NCBI GenBank assembly: GCA_964019335.1
Contig: OZ025749.1
Coordinates: 62,001 to 126,000 of the forward strand
Origin: Diplonema japonicum
Taxonomy: Eukaryota > Euglenozoa > Diplonemea > Diplonemida > Diplonemidae
Direction: 5' to 3'
DNA: 64,000 bases
Shown: positions 49,205 to 58,083 of the stretch, piece after piece
How the letters are laid out: every line of letters starts with the position of its first letter
How positions within the stretch are numbered: the stretch's first letter is position 1
Notes under the pieces: model-generated
What the model was told of the DNA's origin: nothing
What the model saw: only the letters and a program-made list of their open reading frames with translations
The model's database searches: none
Made by a program: the position numbers and the translations under genes

Positions 49205-50299
49205 ATGGAAAAAGGAAGCTCGCATGCCCTCTTCGATGCTGTTGGGAAGGGTACCCTCAGCGAGATCAAGCGCATCATCGAAGAAGGGCACGGCGTTGAC
49301 CTCAACGAGAAGGACAAGCGTGGGAGGACGGCACTTCACGAGGCGGCCTCCTGCGGTCGTATTGAAGTGATAGAAACCCTCGTCCACAAATACAAAATGG
49401 ACCCGTCGTGCCGCGACAACACCGGAAACACACTAATTCACATGGCCGCAAGAAATGGCCATGTAGAGGCGGTGAAGTACCTTGTAAAAACACACAAACA
49501 GTCTCCTGGGGCAATGAGGAACAGCGGTGCCACACCATTATCTCTTGCATCATTGGGAAACCATGTCGGCACCATGAAAGTCCTCATCAATGAATACGCC
49601 CAGGACCCCACCCGTGGATTGGACAAACGCACATCTCTTCACTATGCAGCCAATAGAGGCTCGATAGAAGCGATGCGGTACCTCATCGGTGAATGCAACA
49701 TGGACCCTCAAGCATTAGATTCCCGAGGTCATGGAGCTCTTCACATTTCGGCTGGTAAAGGGCACCTCGGTGCCATGCGGCTCCTCTTGGACTTGTATAA
49801 GGTCGATGCTTTTCGTTGTCCTTTTCTGCACACCACCCCTCTTCACGTTGCTGCAGCGCATGACGCAGTGGAAGCCATGAAGCTTCTCATTGACAATTAC
49901 AAGATGGACCCTTGCACGGAAGAATCTTGGACCAGTGACATGCCACTTCATGTTGCGGTTGAACATGGGTCTTGCAATGCTATAAAGCTGCTTATACATG
50001 ATATGGGGGTAGATCCTTTTGTCAAGAACCAGCTTGGGAGAACGGCGCTTTTTGCCTGCTCAAACAATAAGGAAGAGAAAAAGAATGTGGAAGCTCTGAG
50101 GCTCCTTGTCGAGCGTTACGGGGCGGACCCCGATGTGAAGGACAACGATGGAGACAGTCCGTTGTCCCACTTCGTGTCGCGCAGGAAGCCCGGTGCGATC
50201 AGATTCATGATACAAGCCAAGCGCAGGAAGGAAATGAAGCGGGAGCCGGAGCAGCAAGAGCCGCACCTTGCAAAGCGTCGTTGCACTTTTCGGGAGTGA
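49205..50299 (+). CDS. Ankyrin-repeat protein
   Basis: The protein has 364 residues and about nine ankyrin repeats of 34-37 residues covering roughly 5-330. Typical helix pairs are GRTALHEAASCGRIEVIETLV, NTLIHMAARNGHVEAVKYLV and HGALHISAGKGHLGAMRLLL. Many repeats share a Y(K/N)MDP turn. The C-terminus is basic (KRRKEMKREP and LAKRRCTF), a possible bipartite nuclear signal. It lies inside the Ubl-LRR cluster, between members 2 and 3. It is a binding scaffold by architecture; partner unknown. Confidence 0.85.
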   Translation: MEKGSSHALFDAVGKGTLSEIKRIIEEGHGVDLNEKDKRGRTALHEAASCGRIEVIETLVHKYKMDPSCRDNTGNTLIHMAARNGHVEAVKYLVKTHKQSPGAMRNSGATPLSLASLGNHVGTMKVLINEYAQDPTRGLDKRTSLHYAANRGSIEAMRYLIGECNMDPQALDSRGHGALHISAGKGHLGAMRLLLDLYKVDAFRCPFLHTTPLHVAAAHDAVEAMKLLIDNYKMDPCTEESWTSDMPLHVAVEHGSCNAIKLLIHDMGVDPFVKNQLGRTALFACSNNKEEKKNVEALRLLVERYGADPDVKDNDGDSPLSHFVSRRKPGAIRFMIQAKRRKEMKREPEQQEPHLAKRRCTFRE

Positions 50300-50305
50300 G
50301 ATAAA

Positions 50306-50336
<31 letters not shown>

Positions 50337-50428
50337 CTTCTAACCCATCGGCTCAAAAAAACGCGTTTTGTTTGAGTGATATCTTCCCCCCTCCTCTTTT
50401 TTTTTTAGACAACAACAAATTTGACCAA

Positions 50429-50660
50429 GGGAAGGTGCTGTGTAGGTTCGAAGAGGTTCAAGGGGGGCAGGCTCGTGGAGGGGGCTGTGGCGGGCACAAT
50501 GGGGGTTCTGTAATGAAACTATGTGTGGGGGTCACCGACTCCACAAACCGTTTCAGGGACATCAGTGATGATTTTATTGCGCCCAGGCGTCAGTCGATCT
50601 CAAGCCTGCCTAACCTGAGGGTTTCTTTAACCAATGTCACCTCCATTGGCGATGGCATTG
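50429..50660 (+). pseudogene. Decayed Ubl-LRR fragment related to member 3 (first)
   Basis: Blocks match member 3 in order: GGGAAGGTGCTG (51487 region), GAGGTTCA...CTCGTGGAGGGGGCTGT, then CACCGACTCCACAAACCG and an LRR-like part (ACCAATGTCACCTCCATTGG). Large internal deletions and no start codon make it non-functional. Confidence 0.7.
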
Positions 50661-50782
50661 TAAAGCTCCATTTAGCAACGCCCAAAATTGATGTTGATTA
50701 AACGGGTTAAGAGACATGGGGCGTGAAATAAAATTCCGCAAGGAGGGAAAGGACCAAAAAGAAGAAGAAAAAAAAAAAGAGT

Positions 50783-51285
50783 CGGCGAGTGCTGCTGGTT
50801 CGGGGATGAAGAGGTTCAGGGGAGCGAGCTCGTGGAGGGGGCTGTTATCCATGTGATGGAGGGCACAATGGTCGGGCTGGCGGATCTGAAGGGGGGTTCT
50901 GGAATGAAACTACAGCTTGAAAGGCTTGTGGCGGCCGACCCAAAGCTGGTCTTGAGGTCGATGTGGGGGACACTCCAGACAAAGTGGTGTGCATTGTGAA
51001 AGAGGACCTCCCTTCTGGACTTCGAGGCCTCGTTGTCACCGACTCCACAAACCGTTTCAGGGATATTGGTGATACTTTTCTATGTGGTGGCACCCTGGTG
51101 TCTCTCGATCTCAAACTGAAGCTCAACACCATTGGTTCCTACTTCTTGGGTGTCTCACATGTGCTTCGGGGATCAGACCAATGTCACTTCTCCATTGGCG
51201 GTGATTTCTTGTCTCTTTCCTCGAAGCTTCACCAACGTCGGGGCTGTCGTCTTTTAAAAAGATCGGCCCCGAGTCTCATAAAAGG
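50783..51285 (+). pseudogene. Decayed Ubl-LRR copy related to member 3 (second)
   Basis: It aligns with member 3 from GGCGAGTGCTGCTGGTT, with ~48 bp missing before CGGGGATGAAGAGG, through CTCCAGACAAAGTGG and the first LRR (LDLKLKLNTIGSYF). It loses frame near 50955 and again after 51140, and ends before the repeat block. With the first fragment and the intact gene it forms a three-step tandem series. Confidence 0.75.
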
Positions 51286-51341
51286 TTTTAAAAAAAAAAA
51301 AAGAAAAGAGTAAGAAAAAGAGGAAAACTATACAAAAGAAG

Positions 51342-52484
51342 ATGAGCATCACAGTGTTTGTGAAGACGGAAGGTGGGGTACACGACGTTGAAGTAGCAGG
51401 GGATGAGACAGTGGGGAGCCTTTACAAGAAGGCGGCGAGTGCTGCTGGTTTGCTGGAAGGGATGTTCAAACTGGTTTGGGAAGGGAAGGTGCTGAGCATG
51501 TTCGGGGATGAAGAGGTTCAGGGGAGCGAGCTCGTGGAGGGGGCTGTAATCCATGTGGTGGCGGGCACAATGGTCGGGCTGGCGGATCTGAAGGGGAGTT
51601 CTGTAATGAAACTACAGCTTGAAAGGCTTGTGGCGGCCGACCCCGAGCTGGTTCTTGAGGTCGATGTGGGGGACACTCCAGACAAAGTGGTGTGCATTGT
51701 GAAAGAGGACCTCCCTTCTGGACTTCGAGGCCTCGTTGTCACCGACTCCACAAACCGTTTCAGGGATATTGGTGATAATTTTCTCCGTGGTGGCACCCTG
51801 GTGTCTCTCGATCTCAAGCTGAAGCTCAACACCATTGGTTCCCACTTCCTTTACATGTCGTCCCTCTCTCACATTGATTTCGGGGATCAGACCAATGTCA
51901 CCTCTATTGGCAGTAATTTCCTGTCTGGGTCCTCGAGATTGCAATCTTTAGATCTGACTGGGGGCTTCACCAACGTCACGCTAATCGGCAGCTATTTCCT
52001 GGCTAGCACGGGTTTACAAGACTTGGATCTGAGAAGCTTCACCAACGTCACGGCAATTGGCGAGTGCTTCCTGGCTGGGTGCAAGGGTTTGCAAAATTTG
52101 GAACTAGGGGGCTTCAACGTCGCGGCAATTGACAACGATTTTCTGTCTTGGTGCTCGGGTTTACAAAACTTGGATCTGAGAAGCTTCACCAACGTAACGT
52201 CAATTGGCGAGAGCTTCCTGGATGGGTGCTCGGGTTTACAAAAACTAGATCTGAGAAGCTTCACCAACGTTGTGTCGATTGGCGATTCCTTCCTGTCTTG
52301 GTGCTCGGGTTTACAAAACGTGGATCTGCAGAGCTTTACCAACGTTGCGTCGATTGGCGGAGAGGACTTCCTGTTTGGTTGCACGGAATTGCAAAAAATT
52401 GAGGTTCCGTCGCTTCCCGAAAGCCACGCCCTGAAGGTGGTGCTACAAAGGAGAGCTTCGACACTAGTATTGAAGTCGAATTGA
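51342..52484 (+). CDS. Ubiquitin-like / leucine-rich-repeat protein, member 3
   Basis: The protein has 380 residues. The ubiquitin-like part is diverged (MSITVFVKTEGGVHDVEVAG ... ELVEGAVIHVVAG, 1-70). After a linker containing DTPDKVVCIVKEDLPSGLRG, leucine-rich repeats run to the end; the last six are almost identical 25-residue units. It ends LKSN, without the CCxx tail of members 2, 4 and 5. Two truncated relatives lie directly upstream and a fragment of the repeat block lies directly downstream, so this locus has duplicated repeatedly in place. Confidence 0.8.
   Translation: MSITVFVKTEGGVHDVEVAGDETVGSLYKKAASAAGLLEGMFKLVWEGKVLSMFGDEEVQGSELVEGAVIHVVAGTMVGLADLKGSSVMKLQLERLVAADPELVLEVDVGDTPDKVVCIVKEDLPSGLRGLVVTDSTNRFRDIGDNFLRGGTLVSLDLKLKLNTIGSHFLYMSSLSHIDFGDQTNVTSIGSNFLSGSSRLQSLDLTGGFTNVTLIGSYFLASTGLQDLDLRSFTNVTAIGECFLAGCKGLQNLELGGFNVAAIDNDFLSWCSGLQNLDLRSFTNVTSIGESFLDGCSGLQKLDLRSFTNVVSIGDSFLSWCSGLQNVDLQSFTNVASIGGEDFLFGCTELQKIEVPSLPESHALKVVLQRRASTLVLKSN
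51948..52395 (+). repeat. 75 bp tandem repeats coding LRR units in member 3
   Basis: Repeat anchors (the L-D-L codons) fall at 51948, 52023, 52098, 52170, 52245 and 52320: spacing 75, 75, 72, 75, 75 bp. The consensus encodes LDLRSFTNVTSIG followed by xxFLxxCSGLQ. Units share long DNA-level matches such as AGCTTCACCAACGT, so they arose recently or are homogenised. Confidence 0.85.
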
Positions 52485-52544
52485 ATTGCGCTCGATGAAC
52501 CCTTCCAGCCCCTTTTTTTGGGTGACAAAGCGGTACAAACCGCT

Positions 52545-52640
52545 CCATCCTTAGATCTGACTGGGGGGGGGCTTCAAAAAAAAAAACGTCACGCTAATTC
52601 GGCAGCTATTTTCCTGGCTAGCCACGAGTTTACAAAGATT
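52545..52640 (+). pseudogene. Fragment of member 3 repeat block
   Basis: The sequence TTAGATCTGACTGGGGG...GTCACGCTAAT, then GGCAGCTAT and TTCCTGGCTAGC, copies 51948-52017 with small insertions (extra G and A runs, single bases) that destroy the frame. It sits 60 bp after the member 3 stop. Confidence 0.75.
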
Positions 52641-52765
52641 TTTTTTTCTTTTATAATTAAAATTTTTTATGTTTCCCCCCCCAAAAAAAATGTTCATCAC
52701 AGCGGGGTGGGAAAAAAAAAAGGGAGCAGGACCCTTTTTTTTAAAAAAAAAAAAAGGAAAAAAAA

Positions 52766-54313
52766 ATGAGTATCACTATTTACATCCGAACGCCTTCCGA
52801 GGTCCACGAAATTGAAGCGGACGGCAACGAGACCTTGAAAATTCTGTATGAAAGGGCGGCAGAGGTCGCCGGGGTGGAGGTAAAGAACATTATACTACAA
52901 TACGAGGGGGAGGAACTTCCCAGCAGCAACACGGAACAAGTTCAATCTACAACTCTGACAGAAGGATGCGAGATAGATCTAATGCTGAGCTGCCTTACAG
53001 TAAACGTAACCATCACGGACCTATGGGCGCAGCGTGAGGCAATAAATGCACTCATGAAAGAAAATCCAGCATTAATCCTTCACATAGATGCTTCAACAAT
53101 GCGAGGAGGCGACGGAACCTTGAAGCTCGCAGGCCGCCATCTACCAGAACACGCACGCCACGTCAAAATAACAGATCCTCTCTGCAGGGTAGCACACATA
53201 AAAGACGGTTTTCTGCACCATTCCACAATTGCAACCCTCGACTTGACAGATTTGAAGAATCTGACAACAATCGGTGGTCATTTTCTGTACAACTCTGAAT
53301 GCCTTGTCGGCGTTGAGTTCCCGGAAAATCCGTCCGTTGTTGAAATCGGGGATGGTTTTTTGTTGGGGTGCTCGTTGTTGGAAACTGTTCAGCTCGGCTG
53401 CCTCGAGAGTATACCCCGTGTGCCAGAAGAATTTTTGTCCTTATGTCGAAACTTGATTCACGTTGATGTATCGCATCTGAAGTACGCAACGAGGCTGGGG
53501 AAACGATTTATGTCAGGGTGTAGTTCCCTCACCTCCTTGGAGCTTTCTACAAATGTAATCAAGAATATCGGCGATGATTTTTTAAAAGGTTGTTGCGCGT
53601 TGAAGAGCCTCGACCTGTCACGGCTTAATGAGGTGTCGTGTCTGGGCAGTGATTTTTTGTCAGGGACGTCGTTGCAGAGCGTGGATGTTTCAAGTTTTCC
53701 GAATCTTGTGAGTGTTGGCGATGGGTTTCTCTCATTTATGCCGTGCCTTAAAGAAGTCAACGCATCGTCTCCCGACAGTAAAATTCGAAAAATCGGGAAG
53801 GATATGTGTAATGGGTGCGGGGTGATGACATCTGCGGACTTTTCGAAATTGCAGGTAACGGAAGTGGGGTGTTTCTTCCTTCACATGTGTACTGGTTTGC
53901 TGAAGGCTCAGCTACCGAGGTTCCTGCCGGGATCTGAAGTACCTGATGATTTCCTTACGTCGTGCACCTCACTTGTTGCCGTTGATCTCTCGCCGCTGCG
54001 CCCTGTTGTTTCCATCGGGCATCGGTTTTTTGCTAAGACGCCCTTGCGTGTCATTGACCTTGTCCCGCTGTCCAGTGTCAGATCCATCGGAGACGGGTTC
54101 CTTCTCGATAATGACAGTTTGTGTTGTGTTAACCTCGAGCCCTTGAAAAAATTGAGGCTGGTGGGAGGTGGTTTTTTAGAGGGATGCGTCCGATTGGCCG
54201 TTCTGAAGCGGCCGAAGAAACTGAAGTATATTGGCGAAAGCGCGCTTTCCGGGACAAGCGTCCCTTGTTCTGAACGGGATGCGTTGCGGGCAAAGACCTG
54301 CTGTATCGCGTGA
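52766..54313 (+). CDS. Ubiquitin-like / leucine-rich-repeat protein, member 4
   Basis: At 515 residues this is the longest family member. The ubiquitin-like part covers 1-72 (MSITIYIRTPSEVHEIEADG ... TLTEGCEIDLML). A linker contains ALILHIDAST. About 14 leucine-rich repeats follow (for example TIGGHFLYNSECLVGVEF, YIGESALSGTSVP). It ends AKTCCIA, a CaaX-type box (Cys-Cys-Ile-Ala). Its N-terminal DNA is clearly more diverged than that of members 1, 2 and 5 except over ATCCGAACGCCTTCCGAGGT. Confidence 0.8.
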   Translation: MSITIYIRTPSEVHEIEADGNETLKILYERAAEVAGVEVKNIILQYEGEELPSSNTEQVQSTTLTEGCEIDLMLSCLTVNVTITDLWAQREAINALMKENPALILHIDASTMRGGDGTLKLAGRHLPEHARHVKITDPLCRVAHIKDGFLHHSTIATLDLTDLKNLTTIGGHFLYNSECLVGVEFPENPSVVEIGDGFLLGCSLLETVQLGCLESIPRVPEEFLSLCRNLIHVDVSHLKYATRLGKRFMSGCSSLTSLELSTNVIKNIGDDFLKGCCALKSLDLSRLNEVSCLGSDFLSGTSLQSVDVSSFPNLVSVGDGFLSFMPCLKEVNASSPDSKIRKIGKDMCNGCGVMTSADFSKLQVTEVGCFFLHMCTGLLKAQLPRFLPGSEVPDDFLTSCTSLVAVDLSPLRPVVSIGHRFFAKTPLRVIDLVPLSSVRSIGDGFLLDNDSLCCVNLEPLKKLRLVGGGFLEGCVRLAVLKRPKKLKYIGESALSGTSVPCSERDALRAKTCCIA

Positions 54314-54638
54314 AGAAAAAAAAAAAAAAAGAAAAAAAAAAAAAAAAAGAAAGTCGATTTTTTTTTTTTTTTCCCTCTTTTTTGGGGATACCGATATTTC
54401 GTCCTCGAAAGGAGAGAACATTTTCTTGGCTGCGGGAAACGACCTGCGACCAGTTGAACTTTTTTTTTTTTTTTTTATCGACTGGGGGAAAAAAAAAGGG
54501 GGGGGGGGGAAGCATCTACAAAGTTAGATCGGAAGTTTTTTTTTTTTTTTTAATCTCTAGCATCTTTTGTTTTTTCTTGTTTCTTTTTTTTTTTCCTATC
54601 TCCTTTGTTTAAATTTTTTTTGGTGATATTTATATACC

Positions 54639-54728
54639 CTGTAAAAGGAAAAAATACCTGAAGGAATTTTCATCCGGCCGGCCAGGGCTACCGGACATTT
54701 TTTCCTTCCGGTGATTTTCCCTTTACAG
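54639..54728. repeat. 90 bp foldback hairpin
   Basis: CTGTAAAAGGAAAA at the left pairs with the reverse complement of ATTTTCCCTTTACAG at the right. The arms continue as CCTGAAGGAA against TTCCTTCCGG and TCCGG against CCGGA, with a loop around GGCCGGCCAGGGC. Termini CTGTAAA...TTTACAG are perfect. Possibly a small MITE; only one copy seen here. Confidence 0.6.
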
Positions 54729-55166
54729 TAATAACAAAGATGGAAAGAAAAAGAAGAAGAGATGGAAGTGGGGGTTTTTTCTATTTACCACTTTACTCTC
54801 AATTTCTAGCTTCAATTCACGTGTTTTTTTTGTTTGTTTGTTTGTTTTTTGTTTTTTTTTCTTCTCCCCCCCCCCCCCCCCCCCCCCAGCAACTCGAATG
54901 ACATATAAAAAGAATTCTTTTTTTAATTATTCGGGGTTTTGTTTGGAAAAAAAGAATTTTTTTGTTGTTCACAGTGAGCACCCCATGCGCACTGAAATTT
55001 TATCGAGTTTTTTTTTTTTTTTTTTTTTATATAACTCCAGTCAGATTTTCAACGGTGGGAGTGAATATAATATTTCACATTATTTCACGCTTCACTTTAT
55101 TTTCATTGTAGATTTCAGGCTTGTTTTAGGAAGAAAACAGGGGCAGAAATGAAAATTACTTTATGA

Positions 55167-55192
55167 GTGAATATAAAGTACTTTATATTCAC
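55167..55192. repeat. Perfect 26 bp palindrome
   Basis: The arms GTGAATATAAAGT and ACTTTATATTCAC are exact reverse complements with no spacer. Neighbouring sequence (55050-55210) has more GTGAA/TTCAC and TTTCAC motifs. It could be a cruciform or a protein-binding site; cause unknown. Confidence 0.8.
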
Positions 55193-55228
55193 GCTTGCCC
55201 TATTTTCACTGCACAGCAAGGGTTGGGG

Positions 55229-55575
55229 GCGCAAACACGGAAAAGGAATCACCTAAGTGGTTACCACACAGGCCCCTTGTTTTGGAAACCCCGGTTCGAA
55301 TCTGGGAATCTCACTTTTTACATTACTCAAGGATCTGGTCGCCTCTCTCAACAGAAGGGGAGAGAGGTGGGCTTGGCAAGCCAGCAGCGGTGACAGCTGC
55401 TAGTGGGGCAACCTCAGCAACCCAGGCAGCAGCCCCACAGGTCCAGACCGAGGTCCTGTCAGCACCCCCAGTGAACTGGACGCACAGCCCGCACCACACA
55501 GGATATGCCTTGACAAACAATATCAATCACAAGCACCCCCAGTGAAACTTGTAACTTGTAACTTGTAACCTGTAA
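55229..55575 (+). mobile_element. Candidate tRNA-derived SINE
   Basis: A B-box-like GGTTCGAATCT (55293-55303) lies in a T-arm that can pair (CCCGG with CTGGG). An A-box-like TAAGTGGTTA lies ~35 bp upstream. No matching acceptor stem is found, so it is not a functional tRNA. A ~240 bp unrelated body follows and ends in four tandem heptamers (AACTTGT x3, AACCTGT) at 55547-55574, like a SINE tail. Only one copy is in the window, so the call rests on layout. Confidence 0.35.
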
Positions 55576-55620
55576 TGCCCCACCCTTTCAAATCTGACTG
55601 ACGTTAAATAAAACAACGGA

Positions 55621-55803
55621 TTTAGTGAAAATAGATCCGATTTTCACTTGTGGTGGCATGTTTAACTCGTTGATGTTACTTCACTCGCTTCGCTCGTGAA
55701 GTAGACATTCATGACTGCACTCGCTTCGCTCGTGAAGTCATATACCCACTCGTTAAACTGCTGCCACCACGCGTGAAAATCATACGATCTTATTTTCATT
55801 AAA
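55621..55803. mobile_element. Foldback element with inner hairpin repeats
   Basis: The left arm (GTGAAAATAGATC, ATTTTCAC, GTGGTGGCA, GTTTAACTCG) pairs with the right arm (CGTTAAACTG, TGCCACCAC, GTGAAAATCAT, GATCTTATTTTCAT) over ~50 bp with small gaps. The centre has two exact 21 bp copies, 55682-55702 and 55718-55738, each itself nearly palindromic (CTCGCTTCGCTCG core). This is typical of foldback or MITE-like DNA; no ORF. Confidence 0.7.
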
Positions 55804-55899
55804 TAAATAGTTATTTTTTTTTTTTTTATTGGTAGGCCGTTGCTAACCACTTCGTTCCTATCATCGTCCTGTCACATACCGCAGGTACCCTTAAATGAT

Positions 55900-56012
55900 T
55901 TTATAACTAAATGCAACTTGTGCCGAGCAAAAAAAAAAAAAAAAACATTCACAGCTTTTTAAAAACTTTTTTTTTTTTTTGCTCGTGCGAACAAAAGACA
56001 TACAGGCATAAA
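55900..56012 (+). mobile_element. Short hairpin MITE, copy 3
   Basis: Shares TTATAACTAAATGCAACTTG, TGCCGAGC, CACAGCTTTTTAAAAA and GCTCGTGCGAACAAAAGACAT with the copies at 42660 and (inverted) 25081. A and T runs in the stem are longer than in copy 2. Confidence 0.7.
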
Positions 56013-56762
56013 TAAATAACCTTTCGTCGTTCTCTTCGCACAGTGGCACATATTTACAAATTCGGCTTTAAACAGGAGTCTCGAAAAAGAGGGAACTCAA
56101 CCGTGTCTGTGAATAACTCAAGTGACGAAGGGTACAACTAAGAAACCGACTTACTTTCCGACAAATAAGCCATAATTTGTATACACAATTTGAAAACTAA
56201 AAATTTTAAAATTTTTAACTCATTTTTATTTGTCGGGTTAACAACCGATTTTCCCCCCCTCTTTTTTTTTTTTGAAACTTTTTCAGGAAAAAAAAAAGGC
56301 CCAAGAAAACTATAAAAAAAGGGGAAAAAAAAAATAAGAAATTGATTTGAAGCTTTTTCCGTTTCACATGAAAAAGAAAAACAAAGAGAATCGATATTTG
56401 CACTGATATAGAACAAAGAACATACATACGAAAAAGAGGAAAAAAAAAAAGAATTGTATGTTCCCACTTGTTTCTTCCTTTTCTTTTCTTTTTTTCTCTC
56501 TTTTTTCTTTGAACCAGTAAGCACCACCCCTTTCATCGGGTTTCACCATTTTTTTTCTTTTCCAAACCCCCCCCCCCCTTCCTTCCTTCGTGTGTGTCTG
56601 ACACACGAGAGTCGACCTTTACAAAAAAGTTAATCTTTTTCTTTTTTTCTTTTTTTTTTTTTGGGAGGAGGGTGGTAGAAGTCGACAATACAATGATTTT
56701 TAAAATTTCTTCCCCCCCCCTTTTTTTCATTATCTTTTTAAAAAAAAAAAGGAGGGGACAAA

Positions 56763-57779
56763 ATGAGCATCACGGTGTTCATCCGAACGCCTTCCGAGGT
56801 GCACCCCGTGAAAATATCTGGTAACGAGACGCTTCGATCCTTACACGACAAGGCTGCAGAGGCCGCTGGGATCACAGACCCCGCTACAATCCTGTTGAGT
56901 TACGAGGGGTCCGTTCTGGAGAATGGGACACAACAGGTGCAACAAACCGAACTTTTAGATGAAACAGAGGTTCTTTTAGAGAAGACCCGCTCGTTGCACG
57001 TTGAGGTGGAGGATATGGAAACCATGAGGGAAAATATAAGAAAACGAGCGGAACAGGATCCCAACTTCCTCCTTGTTGTCAACACCTCAGGGTGCAACGA
57101 GGGTGTATTGGAAATGCGTGAAATTCTAATTGACAAAGTACGCCACCTGAAAATAACGGACTTGAGGGGAAACGTCAGTGTGGTCAAGAACAACGAAGAT
57201 GGGGAGAAGATGTCCGATTCGCTGGTCACAGTTGTGGTGGATCTACCATCGGTTCGTGTGGTGAAGTCGTTTTTTCTTTCAAACGTGAAAACGTTGAAGT
57301 CAGCTGACTTCAGCCGGCTGTCTGTGCGCACCATCGACAGAGGTTTCCTCCACAATTGTGCTTCTCTTACTACGGTGTCCCTCCCGCTTTGCTCTCTATG
57401 TGTCGGGAACAATTTTTTGTCGTGTTGCGGCTCGCTGACACAAATCGATTTTTCACCGTTGCAGGATCTTCGGACCATCGGTAACATGTTTTTAACAAAA
57501 TCCGGGCTTACCTCCGTTGATCTATCACCGCTTCGTGGTGTCCTGGAGGTCGGGTCGCACTTTCTTTCGTTTACCGAGATTACAGCGGTGGACCTCGCTC
57601 CTTTACAGGGTTTGGAGAGACTCGGGTTCGGGCTTTTGAACGGGTGTAGTGGTCTGTCCGCGGTGGATTTGACACCCTTGGCGAACGTGAAGGGAGGCAT
57701 GCTAACATGTCTTGAAATGTCCGGCGTCCCAGAGGCGCAGAGAAAAATTCCCCGGAAAAATACTTGTTGTGCTGCATAA
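56763..57779 (+). CDS. Ubiquitin-like / leucine-rich-repeat protein, member 5
   Basis: The protein has 338 residues. The ubiquitin-like part covers 1-75 (MSITVFIRTPSEVHPVKISG ... ELLDETEVLLEKT). A linker contains FLLVVNTSG. Leucine-rich repeats run from about 170 (TIDRGFLHNCASLTTVSL, TIGNMFLTKSGLTSVDLSPL, EVGSHFLSFTEITAVDLAPL). It ends NTCCAA, a CaaX-type box (Cys-Cys-Ala-Ala). Over the first ~106 nt it differs from member 1 at about three positions, then the two genes diverge sharply. Confidence 0.8.
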   Translation: MSITVFIRTPSEVHPVKISGNETLRSLHDKAAEAAGITDPATILLSYEGSVLENGTQQVQQTELLDETEVLLEKTRSLHVEVEDMETMRENIRKRAEQDPNFLLVVNTSGCNEGVLEMREILIDKVRHLKITDLRGNVSVVKNNEDGEKMSDSLVTVVVDLPSVRVVKSFFLSNVKTLKSADFSRLSVRTIDRGFLHNCASLTTVSLPLCSLCVGNNFLSCCGSLTQIDFSPLQDLRTIGNMFLTKSGLTSVDLSPLRGVLEVGSHFLSFTEITAVDLAPLQGLERLGFGLLNGCSGLSAVDLTPLANVKGGMLTCLEMSGVPEAQRKIPRKNTCCAA

Positions 57780-58083
57780 AAAAAAAAAAAAAAAGAAAAA
57801 ACCACCATTTCTATCCCCTACATAAAAGGAGGCACGAGAGGCCTACGTCCGCTTACATGTCTTGAAATGTCCGGTGTCCCAGAGGCGCAGAGAGAAATTC
57901 CACGGAAACATACTTGGGGGGGGGGGGGGGGGGGGGGGTGGACTTTGAGCATTTTGGAAACTTAAGGGGTCGGAATTAAAGCATTTCGAAAACTTAGGGG
58001 TCAAGTCCCACCCTTCTTTTTTTTTTTTTTTCCCCGGCAAAAAGTACGATCTCCATCAGGGGCAAATAAAAAAAAAAAAAAAT
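57780..58083. other. Intergenic with a copy of the member 5 gene end
   Basis: Contains the C-terminal fragment 57853-57915, a 22 G run, and two imperfect copies of a ~28 bp motif (GCATTTTGGAAACTTAAGGGG and GCATTTCGAAAACTTAGGGG) at 57949-58005. Confidence 0.6.
57853..57915 (+). pseudogene. Duplicated 3' end of Ubl-LRR member 5
   Basis: TTACATGTCTTGAAATGTCC and GTCCCAGAGGCGCAGAGA copy 57711-57766 with a few substitutions. The copy stops at a long G run where the parent encodes CCAA. It has no start and cannot code alone. Confidence 0.75.

Larger units (their letters stand above)
54314..56762. other. 2.4 kb repeat-rich intergenic region
   Basis: Gene-free by inspection. Besides homopolymers it holds a hairpin element (54639-54728), a perfect palindrome (55167-55192), a SINE-like element (about 55229-55575), a foldback element (55621-55803) and a MITE (55900-56012), listed separately. 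The remainder (56100-56760) is AT-rich with C and A runs. Confidence 0.6.

Noticed and set aside
51682-52395. CRISPR array
   Set aside because: The regular 75 bp units are in-frame leucine-rich repeats with no spacers, and the genome is eukaryotic.
55240-55320. Functional tRNA gene
   Set aside because: The B box and T-arm look right, but no acceptor stem pairs with the 3' end and the anticodon arm is poor. Kept only as a possible SINE head.
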